NCBI RefSeq assembly: GCF_003952425.1
Contig: NZ_CP034449.1
Location: 1,488,001-1,552,000 of the forward strand
DNA from: Mesorhizobium sp. M2A.F.Ca.ET.046.03.2.1
Lineage (GTDB): Bacteria; Pseudomonadota; Alphaproteobacteria; Rhizobiales; Rhizobiaceae
Direction: 5' to 3'
Length of the DNA: 64,000 nucleotides
Shown piece by piece: positions 55,494-64,000 of the stretch. The notes beneath the pieces were generated by a model, which was given only the letters and a program-made list of their open reading frames with translations, was not told where the DNA came from and did not search any database. Made by a program: the position numbers and the translations under genes. The stretch's first letter is position 1, and each line of letters begins with the position of its first letter.

Positions 55494-56122
55494 GGCTGCC
55501 ACGCAGATTTTGGGCAAGCGAGTCCGGCGCAGCGATGGTCGAGGCGGCCATCGCCATGCCGCTGCTGCTGACCCTTCTGCTCGGCTTCGTCGATTTCGGC
55601 TATGCCTTTTATCAATGGAACGCCGCCGACAAGGCAGTGCAGGCAGGAGCGAGGCTGGCGCAAATCTCCAGTCCGGTCGCCAGTGGGCTTTCCCTCGAGG
55701 CAAAAACGCCAAGCGACTCGCTGGACGTGGGCAAGGCGGTTCCGGCCAACACATATAATTACATCTGCACGGCCAATGCCGCGGGAACCGCCTCATGCAC
55801 CTGCGGCACCGGCGCAACATGCCAGAATCTCACAGCGAGCCAAGCTGTTTTTGACTTCATTTACACGGGCAGCGGCACCCGGTCGGGAATGCACACCTTC
55901 CTGCCCACGCTGACGAAGTCCCAGGTTCGGATACAATATCAGGCGTCCGGCCTGGGCTATTGGACACGTCCCAACGGGCCGGTACCGACCATCACGGTCA
56001 GCATCGTAAATCATCAATTCCAGTTCTTCTTCCTGGGCGGATTGCTCGGGTTCGACAACATCACCATGCCCTCCATGCTGAGCACGGTCACGGGCGAGGA
56101 TCTAAAGAGCACCTACCCATGA
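55487..56122 (+). CDS. Second TadE-like pseudopilin
   Basis: A 211-residue protein with a similar N-terminus: WASESGAAMVEAAIAMPLLLTLLLGFVDFGYAF, with a G-AAMVE prepilin cleavage pattern. The periplasmic part has a cysteine cluster (SCTCGTGATC) at about residues 103-112. In tad loci two such pseudopilins (TadE and TadF) are usual, and both are cut by the prepilin peptidase. It overlaps the previous gene by seven bases and the cpaE start by four (ATGA). Confidence 0.88.
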   Translation: MVRLPRRFWASESGAAMVEAAIAMPLLLTLLLGFVDFGYAFYQWNAADKAVQAGARLAQISSPVASGLSLEAKTPSDSLDVGKAVPANTYNYICTANAAGTASCTCGTGATCQNLTASQAVFDFIYTGSGTRSGMHTFLPTLTKSQVRIQYQASGLGYWTRPNGPVPTITVSIVNHQFQFFFLGGLLGFDNITMPSMLSTVTGEDLKSTYP

Positions 56123-57282
56123 ACGCTATCGACACCAGAGTTCTCCCGACCAAGCGCAAGCAGGTGGCGCTGTTTTCCGCCGATGCGAATTTCAAGCGCG
56201 ACGTCACCACGCGGCTCGACGCGCTGGCGATCTATGACGTCAAGGTCTCGGACGCGGCGGAGTTCCTTAAGGGGCCGCCTGTCGACAGCCGTCCAGGCAT
56301 CATCATCCTCGATCTCGGCAATGGCGCGCTGCTCGGCAATCCGGCGATCGTCGAGGCGCGCGCGGCCTGGGCGTCGGTGCCGCTGATCGCGATATCGGAC
56401 GAACTCACCTCCGAGCAGACGCGCGTGCTGGTGCGCATGAACGCGTCCGACTGGCTGCACAAGCCGCTCGACGCCAAGGAGCTGCTCAACGCCGTCACCT
56501 TCCACGACACCGGCAACCAGGGCACCAAGAGCCGCATCATCACCTTCATTGCCGCGAGCGGCGGCGCCGGCGCCACCACGCTGGCGATCTCGGCGGCGGA
56601 GCACTTGGCCTCGAAGTCGGCCGAGCGGGCGGCCGCGACCTGCCTCGTCGACCTCGACTTCCAGAGCGCCAATTGCGGCGCCTATCTCAACCAGTTCAAC
56701 CAGTTCGACCTCTCCGGCATCATCGGCCAGCCGGACCGGCTCGATGTCGAGCTCATGGACGTCATCAAACTGTCCCGGCCTTCGGGCCTCACGCTCTATT
56801 CCTTCGAGCGGCCACAGCTGCCGTTCGAGCCGCACGGTTCCGATTTCGTCTTCCGGCTGCTCGACCTCGTCGCCTACCGCTTCGACGACATCGTCATCGA
56901 CCTGCCCAACATCGAGACGCCGTGGCACGATTCCGTGCTGCGCACGAGCGACGAGATCTTCATCGTCTTCGAGCTCAACGTCGCTTCGCTGAGGCAAGGC
57001 AAGCGGCTCTACAAGAAGATTCGCGAATTGCGCGGCAACAAGGTCAGCATCACGCTGGTCGCCAACAAGCACAAGCGCAAATGGTTCGGCAACCACTTCT
57101 CGCGCAGCGAGCTGGAGAAGATCTTCAAGGCGCCGCATATCAAGTCGCTGGCGCTGGACAATGCGCTCCTGGCCGACGCGCTGAACCGCGCCATCCTGCC
57201 CTCCGAGGTGGATGGACGCGCGCGCTTCAACAAGGACTTGAAACGCATGTTCAAGGAGCGGCTGGACAATGCTCAGCGCTAG
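56119..57282 (+). CDS. cpaE: Pilus localisation ATPase CpaE/TadZ
   Basis: A 387-residue MinD/ParA-family protein that places the pilus machine at the cell pole. The N-terminal 120 residues are a receiver-like atypical domain. The ATPase domain starts ITFIAASGGAGATTLAISAAE; the signature Lys of the deviant Walker A motif (KGGxGK) is replaced by Ser and the second Lys by Ala. CLVDLDFQSANCGAYLNQ and FDDIVIDLPNIETPW follow as expected. The start overlaps tadE by four bases, and the end overlaps the L,D-transpeptidase gene by 14. Confidence 0.92.
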   Translation: MNAIDTRVLPTKRKQVALFSADANFKRDVTTRLDALAIYDVKVSDAAEFLKGPPVDSRPGIIILDLGNGALLGNPAIVEARAAWASVPLIAISDELTSEQTRVLVRMNASDWLHKPLDAKELLNAVTFHDTGNQGTKSRIITFIAASGGAGATTLAISAAEHLASKSAERAAATCLVDLDFQSANCGAYLNQFNQFDLSGIIGQPDRLDVELMDVIKLSRPSGLTLYSFERPQLPFEPHGSDFVFRLLDLVAYRFDDIVIDLPNIETPWHDSVLRTSDEIFIVFELNVASLRQGKRLYKKIRELRGNKVSITLVANKHKRKWFGNHFSRSELEKIFKAPHIKSLALDNALLADALNRAILPSEVDGRARFNKDLKRMFKERLDNAQR

Positions 57283-57844
57283 GCGCTTCGCTGCGATACA
57301 CTTGGCCAGCGCGTGCCTCGCCGGGCTGACGCTGTTGTCGGCCTGCGGTCTGGCGCAAGCCGGATCGGGCCTGCCGCCGCTGCCCGCCATGGGCCCAAGC
57401 CTGCGCAAGGCGGTCGCCTTTGAAACCAGCGAGCAGCCGGGCACCATCATCATCCGCAAGAACGAAAAGGCGCTCTATTTGGTGACCGGCCAGGGCCAGG
57501 CGCTGCGCTACCAGATCAGCGTCGGCCGCGACGGCTTCGGCTGGACCGGAACGGTCAAAATCGCCTCCAAGACCGAATGGCCGGAATGGCGCCCGCCCAA
57601 GGAAATGCGCGCGCGCCAGCCGGAACTGCCGGCGATGGTGCCGGCCGGTCCCTACAATCCGCTCGGCGCCAGGGCGCTTTATCTTTCGCGCGACGGGCGC
57701 GACACGCTCTATCGCATCCATGGCACCAACGATCCCAAGGGCGTCGGTTTCGACGGCACGTCCGGATGCTTCCGGCTCACGAACACCGATGTGATCGATC
57801 TCTTCAAACGCGTCGCGGTGGGCGCAAAGGTGGTGGTTGAATGA
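57269..57844 (+). CDS. L,D-transpeptidase (YkuD family)
   Basis: A 191-residue exported enzyme that makes 3-3 peptidoglycan cross-links or attaches proteins to the wall. A signal peptide with LLSAC suggests a lipoprotein or exported form. The YkuD domain runs from about 55 to the end. Its active site is complete: RIHGTNDPKGVGF ... TSGCFRLTN, with the catalytic His, Ser-Gly-Cys and Arg. It overlaps cpaE by 14 bases and the next gene by four, so it belongs to the pilus operon. Confidence 0.9.
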   Translation: MLSARRFAAIHLASACLAGLTLLSACGLAQAGSGLPPLPAMGPSLRKAVAFETSEQPGTIIIRKNEKALYLVTGQGQALRYQISVGRDGFGWTGTVKIASKTEWPEWRPPKEMRARQPELPAMVPAGPYNPLGARALYLSRDGRDTLYRIHGTNDPKGVGFDGTSGCFRLTNTDVIDLFKRVAVGAKVVVE

Positions 57845-58392
57845 CGATGATCAGCGAGCCGGACGTTCCGGCAATCGAACTCGGTCACCGGGAAGCGGTT
57901 CCGGAAAAGCCCAGCCGGGCCAGGATGATCGGCGTCATCGCCGTCGGCGCTTTGCTTGTCACCGCCATCAACGTGACGGCCGCGGTCTATCTCTATCGCG
58001 GCGTCAACGACCTCAAGGCGATCGAGGCGCGGCTGGATCAGCTCGGCCAGTTCGAGCAGCGCATCGGCGCCCGCATCGACACCGTCAACAACGGTTTCCA
58101 GAGCCGGTTCGAGACGCTGGACCGCCAGTTGCAGGCGAATTTCGGCCAGATCAACGGCAATGTCGCCAGGCTGGAGCAAGGCCAGCCCGTCGGGGCCAGC
58201 GAACCGGCGCCCGGCGCTCCGGAGCCGAGCATGCTCGGCAACACAACGGTGGCGGATGCGTCCGCGGTCGATGAAAGCTCCGGCGACGGGCAGCCCTCGT
58301 TCAAGCGCAAGGTCGCGCCCCCGGGTCCCAACCCGTCCTACCAGCGCATCCAGCAGCCCGACGGCAAGGTCTATTACAAGAAGATCAACTGA
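57841..58392 (+). CDS. Single-span membrane protein with coiled coil, last gene of the pilus operon
   Basis: 183 residues. A cytoplasmic N-terminus of about 25 residues, one membrane helix (about 29-50, MIGVIAVGALLVTAINVTAA), a coiled coil (about 57-115: LDQLGQFEQRIGARIDTVNN) and a disordered tail with a final YQRIQQPDGKVYYKKIN. Its ATG overlaps the transpeptidase stop (ATGA). No known family; it may organise envelope proteins around the pilus or act with the transpeptidase. Confidence 0.75.
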   Translation: MTMISEPDVPAIELGHREAVPEKPSRARMIGVIAVGALLVTAINVTAAVYLYRGVNDLKAIEARLDQLGQFEQRIGARIDTVNNGFQSRFETLDRQLQANFGQINGNVARLEQGQPVGASEPAPGAPEPSMLGNTTVADASAVDESSGDGQPSFKRKVAPPGPNPSYQRIQQPDGKVYYKKIN

Positions 58393-58418
58393 GCCCGCGG
58401 GCCGCCTGAGCCGGCCGC

Positions 58419-58955
58419 TTACAGATCGCGCTGCAGCGCAAGCATGCGGACCGAACGTGCCTCGGCGCGCAGTTTCGCCTCGCGCAGGAATGCCACGTGG
58501 CAATAGGCGCACGCCGCGAGACCGAGGCACAGCACCAGGCAGTTCTGCAAGCTTAGGTCGACCATAACCGAGAACTGGAGGCCATGGGGTGTAACGAACG
58601 CGGCAACGGTGCTCGCCGTTTCCGCGTGACTGCTCTGCGCCATCATGAGCCCGGCGAAGATCAGCGCGGCATGATTGGCGAGGAAGAAGCCGGCCGACCT
58701 CTTTGCCTGGCAAATCATCCAGCAAGCGCCTGCCGCAAAGACAATGATAGCGGCGTCGACGGCCATCGACCCGCCGAGATAGACATGCGCCTGCTGCCAG
58801 AACATGGTCGAGAACGGCCGCAGCTCGAGCCAGGCGTGCCACACAGCGGGGCTCGCCGGATAAATGCCGAGAAGCAGCGCCGCCATCCGCTCCGCCGCTA
58901 GCAGAAACAGCATCAGGGCCGGAAAGGCAAAAAGCAGTATCGGCTTGCGCATCAT
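58419..58955 (-). CDS. Polytopic membrane protein, unknown function
   Basis: 178 residues with four or five hydrophobic segments. The first (ILLFAFPALMLFLLAAERMA) follows the start, others are around residues 63-85, 90-110 and 125-155. It ends with a charged cytoplasmic tail (REAKLRAEARSVRMLALQRDL). It converges on the pilus operon with a 26-base gap. I do not recognise the family. Confidence 0.65.
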   Translation of the reverse strand: MMRKPILLFAFPALMLFLLAAERMAALLLGIYPASPAVWHAWLELRPFSTMFWQQAHVYLGGSMAVDAAIIVFAAGACWMICQAKRSAGFFLANHAALIFAGLMMAQSSHAETASTVAAFVTPHGLQFSVMVDLSLQNCLVLCLGLAACAYCHVAFLREAKLRAEARSVRMLALQRDL

Positions 58956-59159
58956 GTCATCCCCTCGACATCCGATGGCCGATTCTAGGCCGCATTGGTT
59001 GCGCGAGACTTAACGCAACGCCTTGCTTTTCAAGGAATGTCGCTCATGTCTAATGTGCGAAGGGCTCAATGGTCGGGGTGGCGCCGTGTCGACAGGAGCT
59101 AACGGGTTGAGCTCGAGCAGCATCAGCGGCCGTCGGCACGATCCCAGGGAGGCCCGCGC

Positions 59160-59870
59160 GTGAGTCAGGCGAAACCGCCCAGCCGCCCGCTGCTGGCGCC
59201 GATGCTCGGTGGTCTCGGGCTGCTCGCCGGCATACTGCTGATCGCCGAGGGCAGGCGCTGGCTGCCGCCCGACCCGCCGCCGGTCACGCCGGCCCAAGAT
59301 GCCGGCGACCTCAAGCCTGCCTCTCAGGTCCCGGTTCAAGAGACGCGGCCGGGCGAGCCGGCACGCAAGATCGCCGAGGATCTCATTGCGCCGCCGCCGC
59401 TCGACCCGTCAGGGATCGAGCGCATCGAGCCGCGCCCTCCGCTCGGCGAACTCGGGCTCGCGCCGCGACCGAAGACGCCGATGCCGCGGGATTGGCGCGA
59501 GACGCTGCTTTTCGGTCCGGTCGCGACCTCCTCGGCGGTCTTCGAGGCCATGGGACGCATGGTCGCCATCAGCGGCACGATCGGCATGGACCCCCGCAGG
59601 ACATGCACGTTCGACAACACCGCCTGGCCCTGCGGCCAGCGGGCGCGGGCCGCCTTCAACGCCTGGCTCCGCGGCCGGGCGCTGAAATGCCTGCTGCCAC
59701 CGGATGCCGACCGCTTCGCGATCGCCGCGCCCTGCGCGCTCGGCAAGCAGGATGTCGGCGCCTGGCTGGTCTCCAATGGCTGGGCGCTGGCCGCTCCCAC
59801 CGGCATCTACGGCAAGGCGGAAGCGGTGGCGAGAGAAGCCAGGATGGGCATTTTCGGACCACCGCAATAG
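59160..59870 (+). CDS. Membrane-anchored thermonuclease-like (SNase fold) protein
   Basis: A 236-residue protein starting at GTG. One N-terminal membrane helix (about 11-30) is followed by a Pro-rich linker (about 35-115) and a C-terminal SNase-like domain. The domain has the usual CTFDNTAWPCGQRARAAFNAWL and the end GKAEAVAREARMGIFG. The nuclease active residues (two Arg, one Glu) are not clearly present, so it may bind rather than cut nucleic acid. No close operon partner. Confidence 0.7.
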   Translation: MSQAKPPSRPLLAPMLGGLGLLAGILLIAEGRRWLPPDPPPVTPAQDAGDLKPASQVPVQETRPGEPARKIAEDLIAPPPLDPSGIERIEPRPPLGELGLAPRPKTPMPRDWRETLLFGPVATSSAVFEAMGRMVAISGTIGMDPRRTCTFDNTAWPCGQRARAAFNAWLRGRALKCLLPPDADRFAIAAPCALGKQDVGAWLVSNGWALAAPTGIYGKAEAVAREARMGIFGPPQ

Positions 59871-59945
59871 CGCAATCGCGGGAAAGCCGGTTTCCGTCGC
59901 GGAATTGCGTGAAAGCAGAATGGTCAGAGCGGTTCGGCGATTCTA
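59871..59945. repeat. Intergenic palindromic element (degenerate copy)
   Basis: CGCAATCGCGGGAAA ... CGGAATTGCGTGAAAGCAGAATGGTCAGAGCGGTTCGGCGATTC. It matches the order of blocks in the 42946 copy with several differences, and directly follows the nuclease-like gene. Confidence 0.55.
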
Positions 59946-60134
59946 GAAACCGAGAACTGGTCCAACGGCCAGGCAGGTCATCACTCGAGCCGCGGGCTGC
60001 GGTCGCATGCGCAGGCCGGATCCAGCGCTTCCCATGGAGAAAAAAGCCGACTTTGCATCAAATTGTACGCTTCCCTGAAACCGAAATTGCAACGGACCTC
60101 CTGTAAGCCAATGCGTCGAACAGGAGATTGGCCC

Positions 60135-60881
60135 TTGACCACGAAAACACCGACCGCGCCGGCTCAAACGTGGAAGCACCTCATCTTGCTGGCCGTGCTT
60201 GGCACCGCCGGCTGCGTCGCCCTTTCGCTGGCGCTGAACTACCTGATGCTTTTCAGCGACAGCCTGACGCCGTTCGCCCGTGGGGCAGTCACGGCCATCA
60301 TCGTGCCGATCGTCATCGGTCTGCCGCTGTTTGCCCTCACCGGCTGGCAACAGATCGAGATCCGCCGTTACCGGCAGGAACTCACCAAATCCGGCACTTA
60401 CGACCAGCTGACCGGCTGCCTGAACGGCAAGGTGTTCACATCGATGGTCGACAGGAGAGCGGCGAGACCGGCCGGTCCGCGCTCCGGCGCGTTTCTCGTC
60501 ATCCATCCGGAACATCTGGCGTCGATCAACCTGCGCTTCGGTCTGGAATGGGGCGACGAGGCCTTGCGCCTGATCGCATCGGCCATCCGATCCGCGGTGC
60601 GCAAGGACGATCTGATCGGCCGGCTCGGAACCTCGATGTTCGGCGTCTTCCTGCCGGGTGCGAGCGACCAGGACGCCAAGGAGATCGGCGAGCGTATTCG
60701 CGGCGCGGTCGGCGAAATCTATTTCGCGCCGAAAGGCGACAAGGACGTGCTTGCGATCAGCGTCGGGGGCGTCGTCTTCGAACATGAGCTCGATTTCGAG
60801 GACATGTACCGCTTCGCGGAGGAAGGCATGGCCGAGGCCCCCGACGAAGCCGGCCTGCGGCTGTCGCACGTCACCAACTGA
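60135..60881 (+). CDS. Membrane protein with degenerate GGDEF domain
   Basis: 248 residues starting at TTG 60135, with AGGAG eight bases upstream; the open frame extends to 60063. Two membrane helices (about 11-40 and 50-70) precede a GGDEF-type domain (about 90-240): YDQLTGCLNGKVF, then SAVRKDDLIGRLGTSMFGVFLPG. The catalytic GGDEF is GTSMF (165-169), so it should not make c-di-GMP. The RxxD inhibitory site five residues earlier is intact (RKDD, 156-159), so it may bind c-di-GMP as a receptor. Confidence 0.82.
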   Translation: MTTKTPTAPAQTWKHLILLAVLGTAGCVALSLALNYLMLFSDSLTPFARGAVTAIIVPIVIGLPLFALTGWQQIEIRRYRQELTKSGTYDQLTGCLNGKVFTSMVDRRAARPAGPRSGAFLVIHPEHLASINLRFGLEWGDEALRLIASAIRSAVRKDDLIGRLGTSMFGVFLPGASDQDAKEIGERIRGAVGEIYFAPKGDKDVLAISVGGVVFEHELDFEDMYRFAEEGMAEAPDEAGLRLSHVTN

Positions 60882-60947
60882 ACCGGCGCGATCGGTCTGC
60901 TTCTTGGTCGCACCGTAAGCGCAGCTGGGCTGCGGGTGCGCGGGAAC

Positions 60948-61021
60948 TGGAGGCCTCGCCCGAATCGAACCGGGATTGAAGGATTTGCAGTCCTCTGCGT
61001 GAACCATTCATCCACGAGGCC
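60948..61021 (-). tRNA. tRNA-Cys (GCA)
   Basis: 74 bases on the minus strand. The acceptor GGCCTCG pairs with CGAGGCC and is followed by an encoded TCCA. The anticodon loop CTGCAAA gives GCA, and the T arm has GGTTCGATTCG. The D arm is short on standard pairs, as in many tRNA-Cys. Confidence 0.93.
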
Positions 61022-61099
61022 TCGCAGGCGGGGCATTGCCATGGGTTGGCGCCAGAACCATCGTCAGGCGCTGCCCGATGCGGCAATTACAGGGAAGGC

Positions 61100-61174
<75 letters not shown>

Positions 61175-61396
61175 CTGCGATGGCGGCGCTTCTGCCATAT
61201 CGAACCGGCAAGCGCAAGGCCAAGAAAAACCCAAAGCGTCGGATCTGATTCTTGGCCGCCATTAAGCGGTTTGGGACGCTAATGCGCGGCCGATCCACAG
61301 CGTGAAACCGCCGGACGGCCTGCTTTCATGACATTGCCGGGCCAAAATGCTACCCATTGCGGAATCGCAGCCGGCTGACCGGTCAGGGATTGGACG

Positions 61397-61573
61397 ATGG
61401 GCGAGAAGACAAATCCACCGAAAAAGGGCGAAGCCGTGCACAAGGAACGGCTGGCCGAGGCGCTGCGCGCCAATCTGCAGAAGCGCAAGGCGCAGACGCG
61501 TTCGCGGCGCGCTGGCGACGCCGATCAGCGGTCGGAAGGCTTGCCGGCTGCTGGAAAAATGCACAAGGACTGA
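61397..61573 (+). CDS. Small basic hydrophilic protein upstream of murA
   Basis: 58 residues beginning MGEKTNPPKKGEAVHKERLAE. The composition is strongly basic and helical, with LAEALRANLQKRKAQTRSRR in the middle and a low-complexity end. It lies 138 bases before murA on the same strand. Codon use looks coding and the layout suggests a real small gene, but the ribosome-binding site is weak and I do not recognise the family with certainty. Confidence 0.55.
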   Translation: MGEKTNPPKKGEAVHKERLAEALRANLQKRKAQTRSRRAGDADQRSEGLPAAGKMHKD

Positions 61574-61711
61574 CCAAATCAGCCATACTGCCCGGCCATA
61601 GTCGGTCCGGTTCTAGGAAAATCCTATTTCTTGAACCAAGCCGGCCAATGGTCTAAGCCGGGCGCATCAACCGATTGAACCGGCCTGTTCTGGCCGAGGG
61701 GACGTTTTCTT

Positions 61712-63004
61712 ATGGATCGCATCAGAATTGTCGGCGGCAATGGGCTGGCCGGTACCATTCCGATCTCGGGCGCCAAGAACGCGGCGCTGCCGCTGATGAT
61801 CGCCTCGCTGCTCACCGACGACACGCTGACACTCGAAAACGTGCCGCATCTGGCCGATGTCGAGCAGCTGATCCGCATCCTCGGCAACCAAGGCGTCGAC
61901 TATTCCGTCAACGGCCGCCGCGAGAGCCAGCAGAAAGGCTATTCGCGCACGATCAATTTTTCCGCCCGCAACATCGTCGACACCACCGCGCCTTACGAGC
62001 TGGTGTCGAAGATGCGCGCCTCCTTCTGGGTTATCGGGCCGCTGCTTGCCCGCATGGGCGAGGCCAAGGTGTCGTTGCCCGGCGGCTGCGCCATCGGCAC
62101 GCGCCCTGTCGACCTATTCCTCGAGGGCCTGCAGGTCCTTGGCGCGGAACTCGACGTCGACAATGGCTATGTCCTGGCCAAGACCCGGAATGGCCGCCTG
62201 GTCGGCAATCGTTACGTCTTCCCGAAGGTTTCGGTCGGCGCCACCCATGTGCTGATGATGGCGGCCTCGCTCGCCAAGGGCGAGACGGTGCTCGAAAACG
62301 CCGCGCGCGAGCCAGAGATCGTCAATCTCGCCGAATGCCTGATCGCCATGGGCGCCAAGATCCACGGCGCCGGCACCTCCACCATCACCATCCAGGGCGT
62401 CGAGGCGCTGTCCGGCGCCCGTGTCCGCGTCATCCCCGACCGCATCGAGACCGGCACCTATGCCATGGCGGTGGCGATGACCGGCGGCGATGTGGTGCTG
62501 GAAGGCGCGCGGCCCGACCTGTTGCAGACGGCGCTCGACGTTCTCGTCGAGACCGGCGCCGAGATCACGCCGACCAACGAGGGCATCCGCGTCAAGCGCA
62601 ACGGCGCCGGCATTGCGCCGGTCGACGTGACCACCGCCCCCTTCCCCGCCTTCCCGACCGACCTGCAGGCGCAGTTCATGGGCCTGATGACCATGGCCAA
62701 GGGCAAATCGCGCATCACCGAGACGATCTTCGAAAACCGCTTCATGCATGTGCAGGAGCTTGCCCGCCTCGGCGCCCACATCACGCTTTCCGGCCAGACG
62801 GCGATCGTCGACGGCGTCGCCAAGCTCAAGGGCGCTCCCGTCATGGCGACCGACCTGCGCGCCTCGGTGTCGCTGGTGATCGCCGGCCTTGCCGCCGAGG
62901 GCGAGACGACGGTCAACCGCGTCTACCACCTCGACCGCGGCTTCGAGCGGCTGGAAGAGAAGCTCTCGGGCTGCGGCGCGGTGATCGAGCGCATTTCGGG
63001 CTGA
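61712..63004 (+). CDS. murA: UDP-N-acetylglucosamine 1-carboxyvinyltransferase
   Basis: Transfers enolpyruvate from PEP to UDP-GlcNAc, the first committed step of peptidoglycan synthesis, in the cytoplasm. It has 430 residues, a normal length. The substrate Lys is in [10 protein letters not shown], the fosfomycin-target Cys in [16 protein letters not shown] is present, and [18 protein letters not shown] and [14 protein letters not shown] near the end are typical. It is followed by a DUF2948-like gene and hisD, an order I recall for Rhizobiales. Confidence 0.97.
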   Translation: MDRIRIVGGNGLAGTIPISGAKNAALPLMIASLLTDDTLTLENVPHLADVEQLIRILGNQGVDYSVNGRRESQQKGYSRTINFSARNIVDTTAPYELVSKMRASFWVIGPLLARMGEAKVSLPGGCAIGTRPVDLFLEGLQVLGAELDVDNGYVLAKTRNGRLVGNRYVFPKVSVGATHVLMMAASLAKGETVLENAAREPEIVNLAECLIAMGAKIHGAGTSTITIQGVEALSGARVRVIPDRIETGTYAMAVAMTGGDVVLEGARPDLLQTALDVLVETGAEITPTNEGIRVKRNGAGIAPVDVTTAPFPAFPTDLQAQFMGLMTMAKGKSRITETIFENRFMHVQELARLGAHITLSGQTAIVDGVAKLKGAPVMATDLRASVSLVIAGLAAEGETTVNRVYHLDRGFERLEEKLSGCGAVIERISG

Positions 63005-63095
63005 CGTACCGCGGCATTCTTTCCCAGCGGTTGCGCCGAGCGGAAAGACCGCATAACAGAACGTTGAATTGTCAACGTTCAGGTGCGTATTCCGC

Positions 63096-63527
63096 ATGGC
63101 TCTCAAGCTCATCGCGCTCGACGATCAGGATCTGAGCATCGTCTCGGCGCATGTCCAAGACGCCGTGATGAAGGTCTCCGACTTGGAGTACCTGCCGGCG
63201 GCCAAGCGCTTCGTGCTGACCATGAACCGCTTCGTCTGGGAGGCGAGATCGGGCCTGTTCCGCCAGCACAATGAACGGCGGCAGAGCGTTCTGCATTTCG
63301 ACCGCGTGCTCGGCGTCAAGACCAGCGGCATTCAACGCGACAAGCCCGCCGAAGTGCTGTCGCTGCTGGCGATCAGCTTCATTGCCATCAGCAAACCGGC
63401 CGGCATCGTCGAACTGGTGTTTTCGGGCGGCGGCACCATCATGCTCGACGTCGAATGCGTCGAGGCACGGCTTGCCGATGTCGGCGGCGCCTGGGAAGCC
63501 ACCTCGCGACCTGTGCACAGAGGCTGA
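63096..63527 (+). CDS. DUF2948-family protein
   Basis: A 143-residue cytoplasmic protein. It begins MALKLIALDDQDLSIVSAHV and has the conserved middle part AAKRFVLTMNRFVWE. It resembles the alphaproteobacterial DUF2948 family, which I recall being encoded between murA and hisD, as here. The stop is two bases before the hisD ATG, so the two are probably co-transcribed. Function unknown. A small dyad (GAACGTTGA / TCAACGTTC) lies just before its start at 63059-63080. Confidence 0.85.
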   Translation: MALKLIALDDQDLSIVSAHVQDAVMKVSDLEYLPAAKRFVLTMNRFVWEARSGLFRQHNERRQSVLHFDRVLGVKTSGIQRDKPAEVLSLLAISFIAISKPAGIVELVFSGGGTIMLDVECVEARLADVGGAWEATSRPVHRG

Positions 63528-63529
63528 CT

Positions 63530-64000
63530 ATGGCCATCACGCTCCGCCAGTCCGATACCGATTTCGAACAGCGCTTTTCGGCCTTCCTCACCACCAAGCG
63601 GGAAGTGTCGGCCGATGTCGAGGCCGTGGTGCGGGACATCATCGCCCGCGTGCGCGCCGAAGGCGACAAGGCGCTGATCGACTACACGCTGAAGTTCGAC
63701 AAAGCCGATCTCGGCGCGCTCGGCATCGCCGTGTCGAAGGACGACATCGCCAAGGCCTATGAAGCGGCCGATCCGGCCACCGTCGAGGGGCTCAAATTCG
63801 CGCGCGACCGTATCCGTTCGCATCACGAGCGGCAAAAGCCGAAGGACGACCGCTACACGGATGCCGCTGGCGTCGAGCTGGGCTCGCGCTGGACGGCGAT
63901 CGAGGCCGTCGGCCTTTATGTGCCCGGCGGCACGGCGAGCTATCCAAGCTCGGTGCTGATGAACGCCGTGCCGGCCAAGGTCGCCGGCGTCGAGCGCATC
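63530..64000 (+). CDS. hisD: Histidinol dehydrogenase, 3' truncated by window edge
   Basis: Oxidises histidinol to histidine in two NAD-dependent steps, a zinc enzyme. The first 157 of about 430 residues are present and stay in frame to the last base. The family motif VGLYVPGGTASYPSSVLMNAVPAKVAGV is visible at the end. The zinc and catalytic residues lie beyond the window. It is coupled to the DUF2948-like gene with a two-base gap. Confidence 0.95.
   Translation, partial: MAITLRQSDTDFEQRFSAFLTTKREVSADVEAVVRDIIARVRAEGDKALIDYTLKFDKADLGALGIAVSKDDIAKAYEAADPATVEGLKFARDRIRSHHERQKPKDDRYTDAAGVELGSRWTAIEAVGLYVPGGTASYPSSVLMNAVPAKVAGVERI

Overview
The window is high-GC alphaproteobacterial chromosome, most like Mesorhizobium or a close relative in the Rhizobiales. 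The evidence is the zwf-pgl-edd Entner-Doudoroff operon, the murA - DUF2948-like gene - hisD order, a divergent tad/cpa pilus locus, rhizobial-type intergenic palindromes and ExoP/ExoQ-like polysaccharide genes. No transposase, integrase, phage gene or CRISPR array was seen. Both edges cut genes: an FAD oxidoreductase on the left and hisD on the right.

Layout. 1-8.7 kb: oxidoreductase, SH3 protein, Mur-ligase-like protein, SDR, then zwf-pgl-edd, closed by a perfect 17-bp hairpin. 8.7-12.4 kb (minus strand): secreted vWA protein, GlxA-type AraC regulator, folD. 12.6-22 kb: surface polysaccharide cluster (Wzz/ExoP-like co-polymerase without kinase, flippase, WecG and three other transferases, O-antigen-ligase/ExoQ-like protein), then proC. 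23.3-27 kb: a complete galactitol-type PTS (IIC-IIA-IIB) facing a COG4091-type oxidoreductase. 27.4-41.1 kb: a type I secretion and adhesin locus (TolC, ABC exporter, HlyD adaptor, RHH protein, LapG-like periplasmic protease, and a giant repeat adhesin with an RTX C-terminus). 41.1-45.3 kb: small secreted protein, LivK-like lipoprotein, two PAP2 proteins. 45.3-58.4 kb: the tad/cpa type IVb pilus locus, with cpaF-tadB-tadC-tadD-cpaA on minus and flp-cpaB-cpaC-lipoprotein-tadG-tadE-tadE-cpaE on plus, continuing without a gap into an L,D-transpeptidase and a membrane protein. 58.4-64 kb: membrane protein, nuclease-like protein, degenerate GGDEF protein, tRNA-Cys, tRNA-Thr, a small basic protein, murA, a DUF2948-like gene and hisD.

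The most interesting parts are about attachment to surfaces. The adhesin locus looks like a Lap system (LapA, B, C, E and G equivalents) with no LapD in the window and with an added RHH protein that may carry a PAS-like domain. The pilus locus carries a perfect CtrA-type box upstream of the pilin gene, and an L,D-transpeptidase is fused to its operon. A GGDEF protein has lost its catalytic motif but kept the RxxD inhibitory site, so it could be a c-di-GMP receptor. The adhesin has 696-bp near-identical tandem repeats. The last copy is full of single-base deletions, which looks like assembly or sequencing error, so the adhesin reading frame given here should not be trusted between about 39.2 and 40.2 kb.

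All functions are inferred by reading the translated sequences; no database search was possible.
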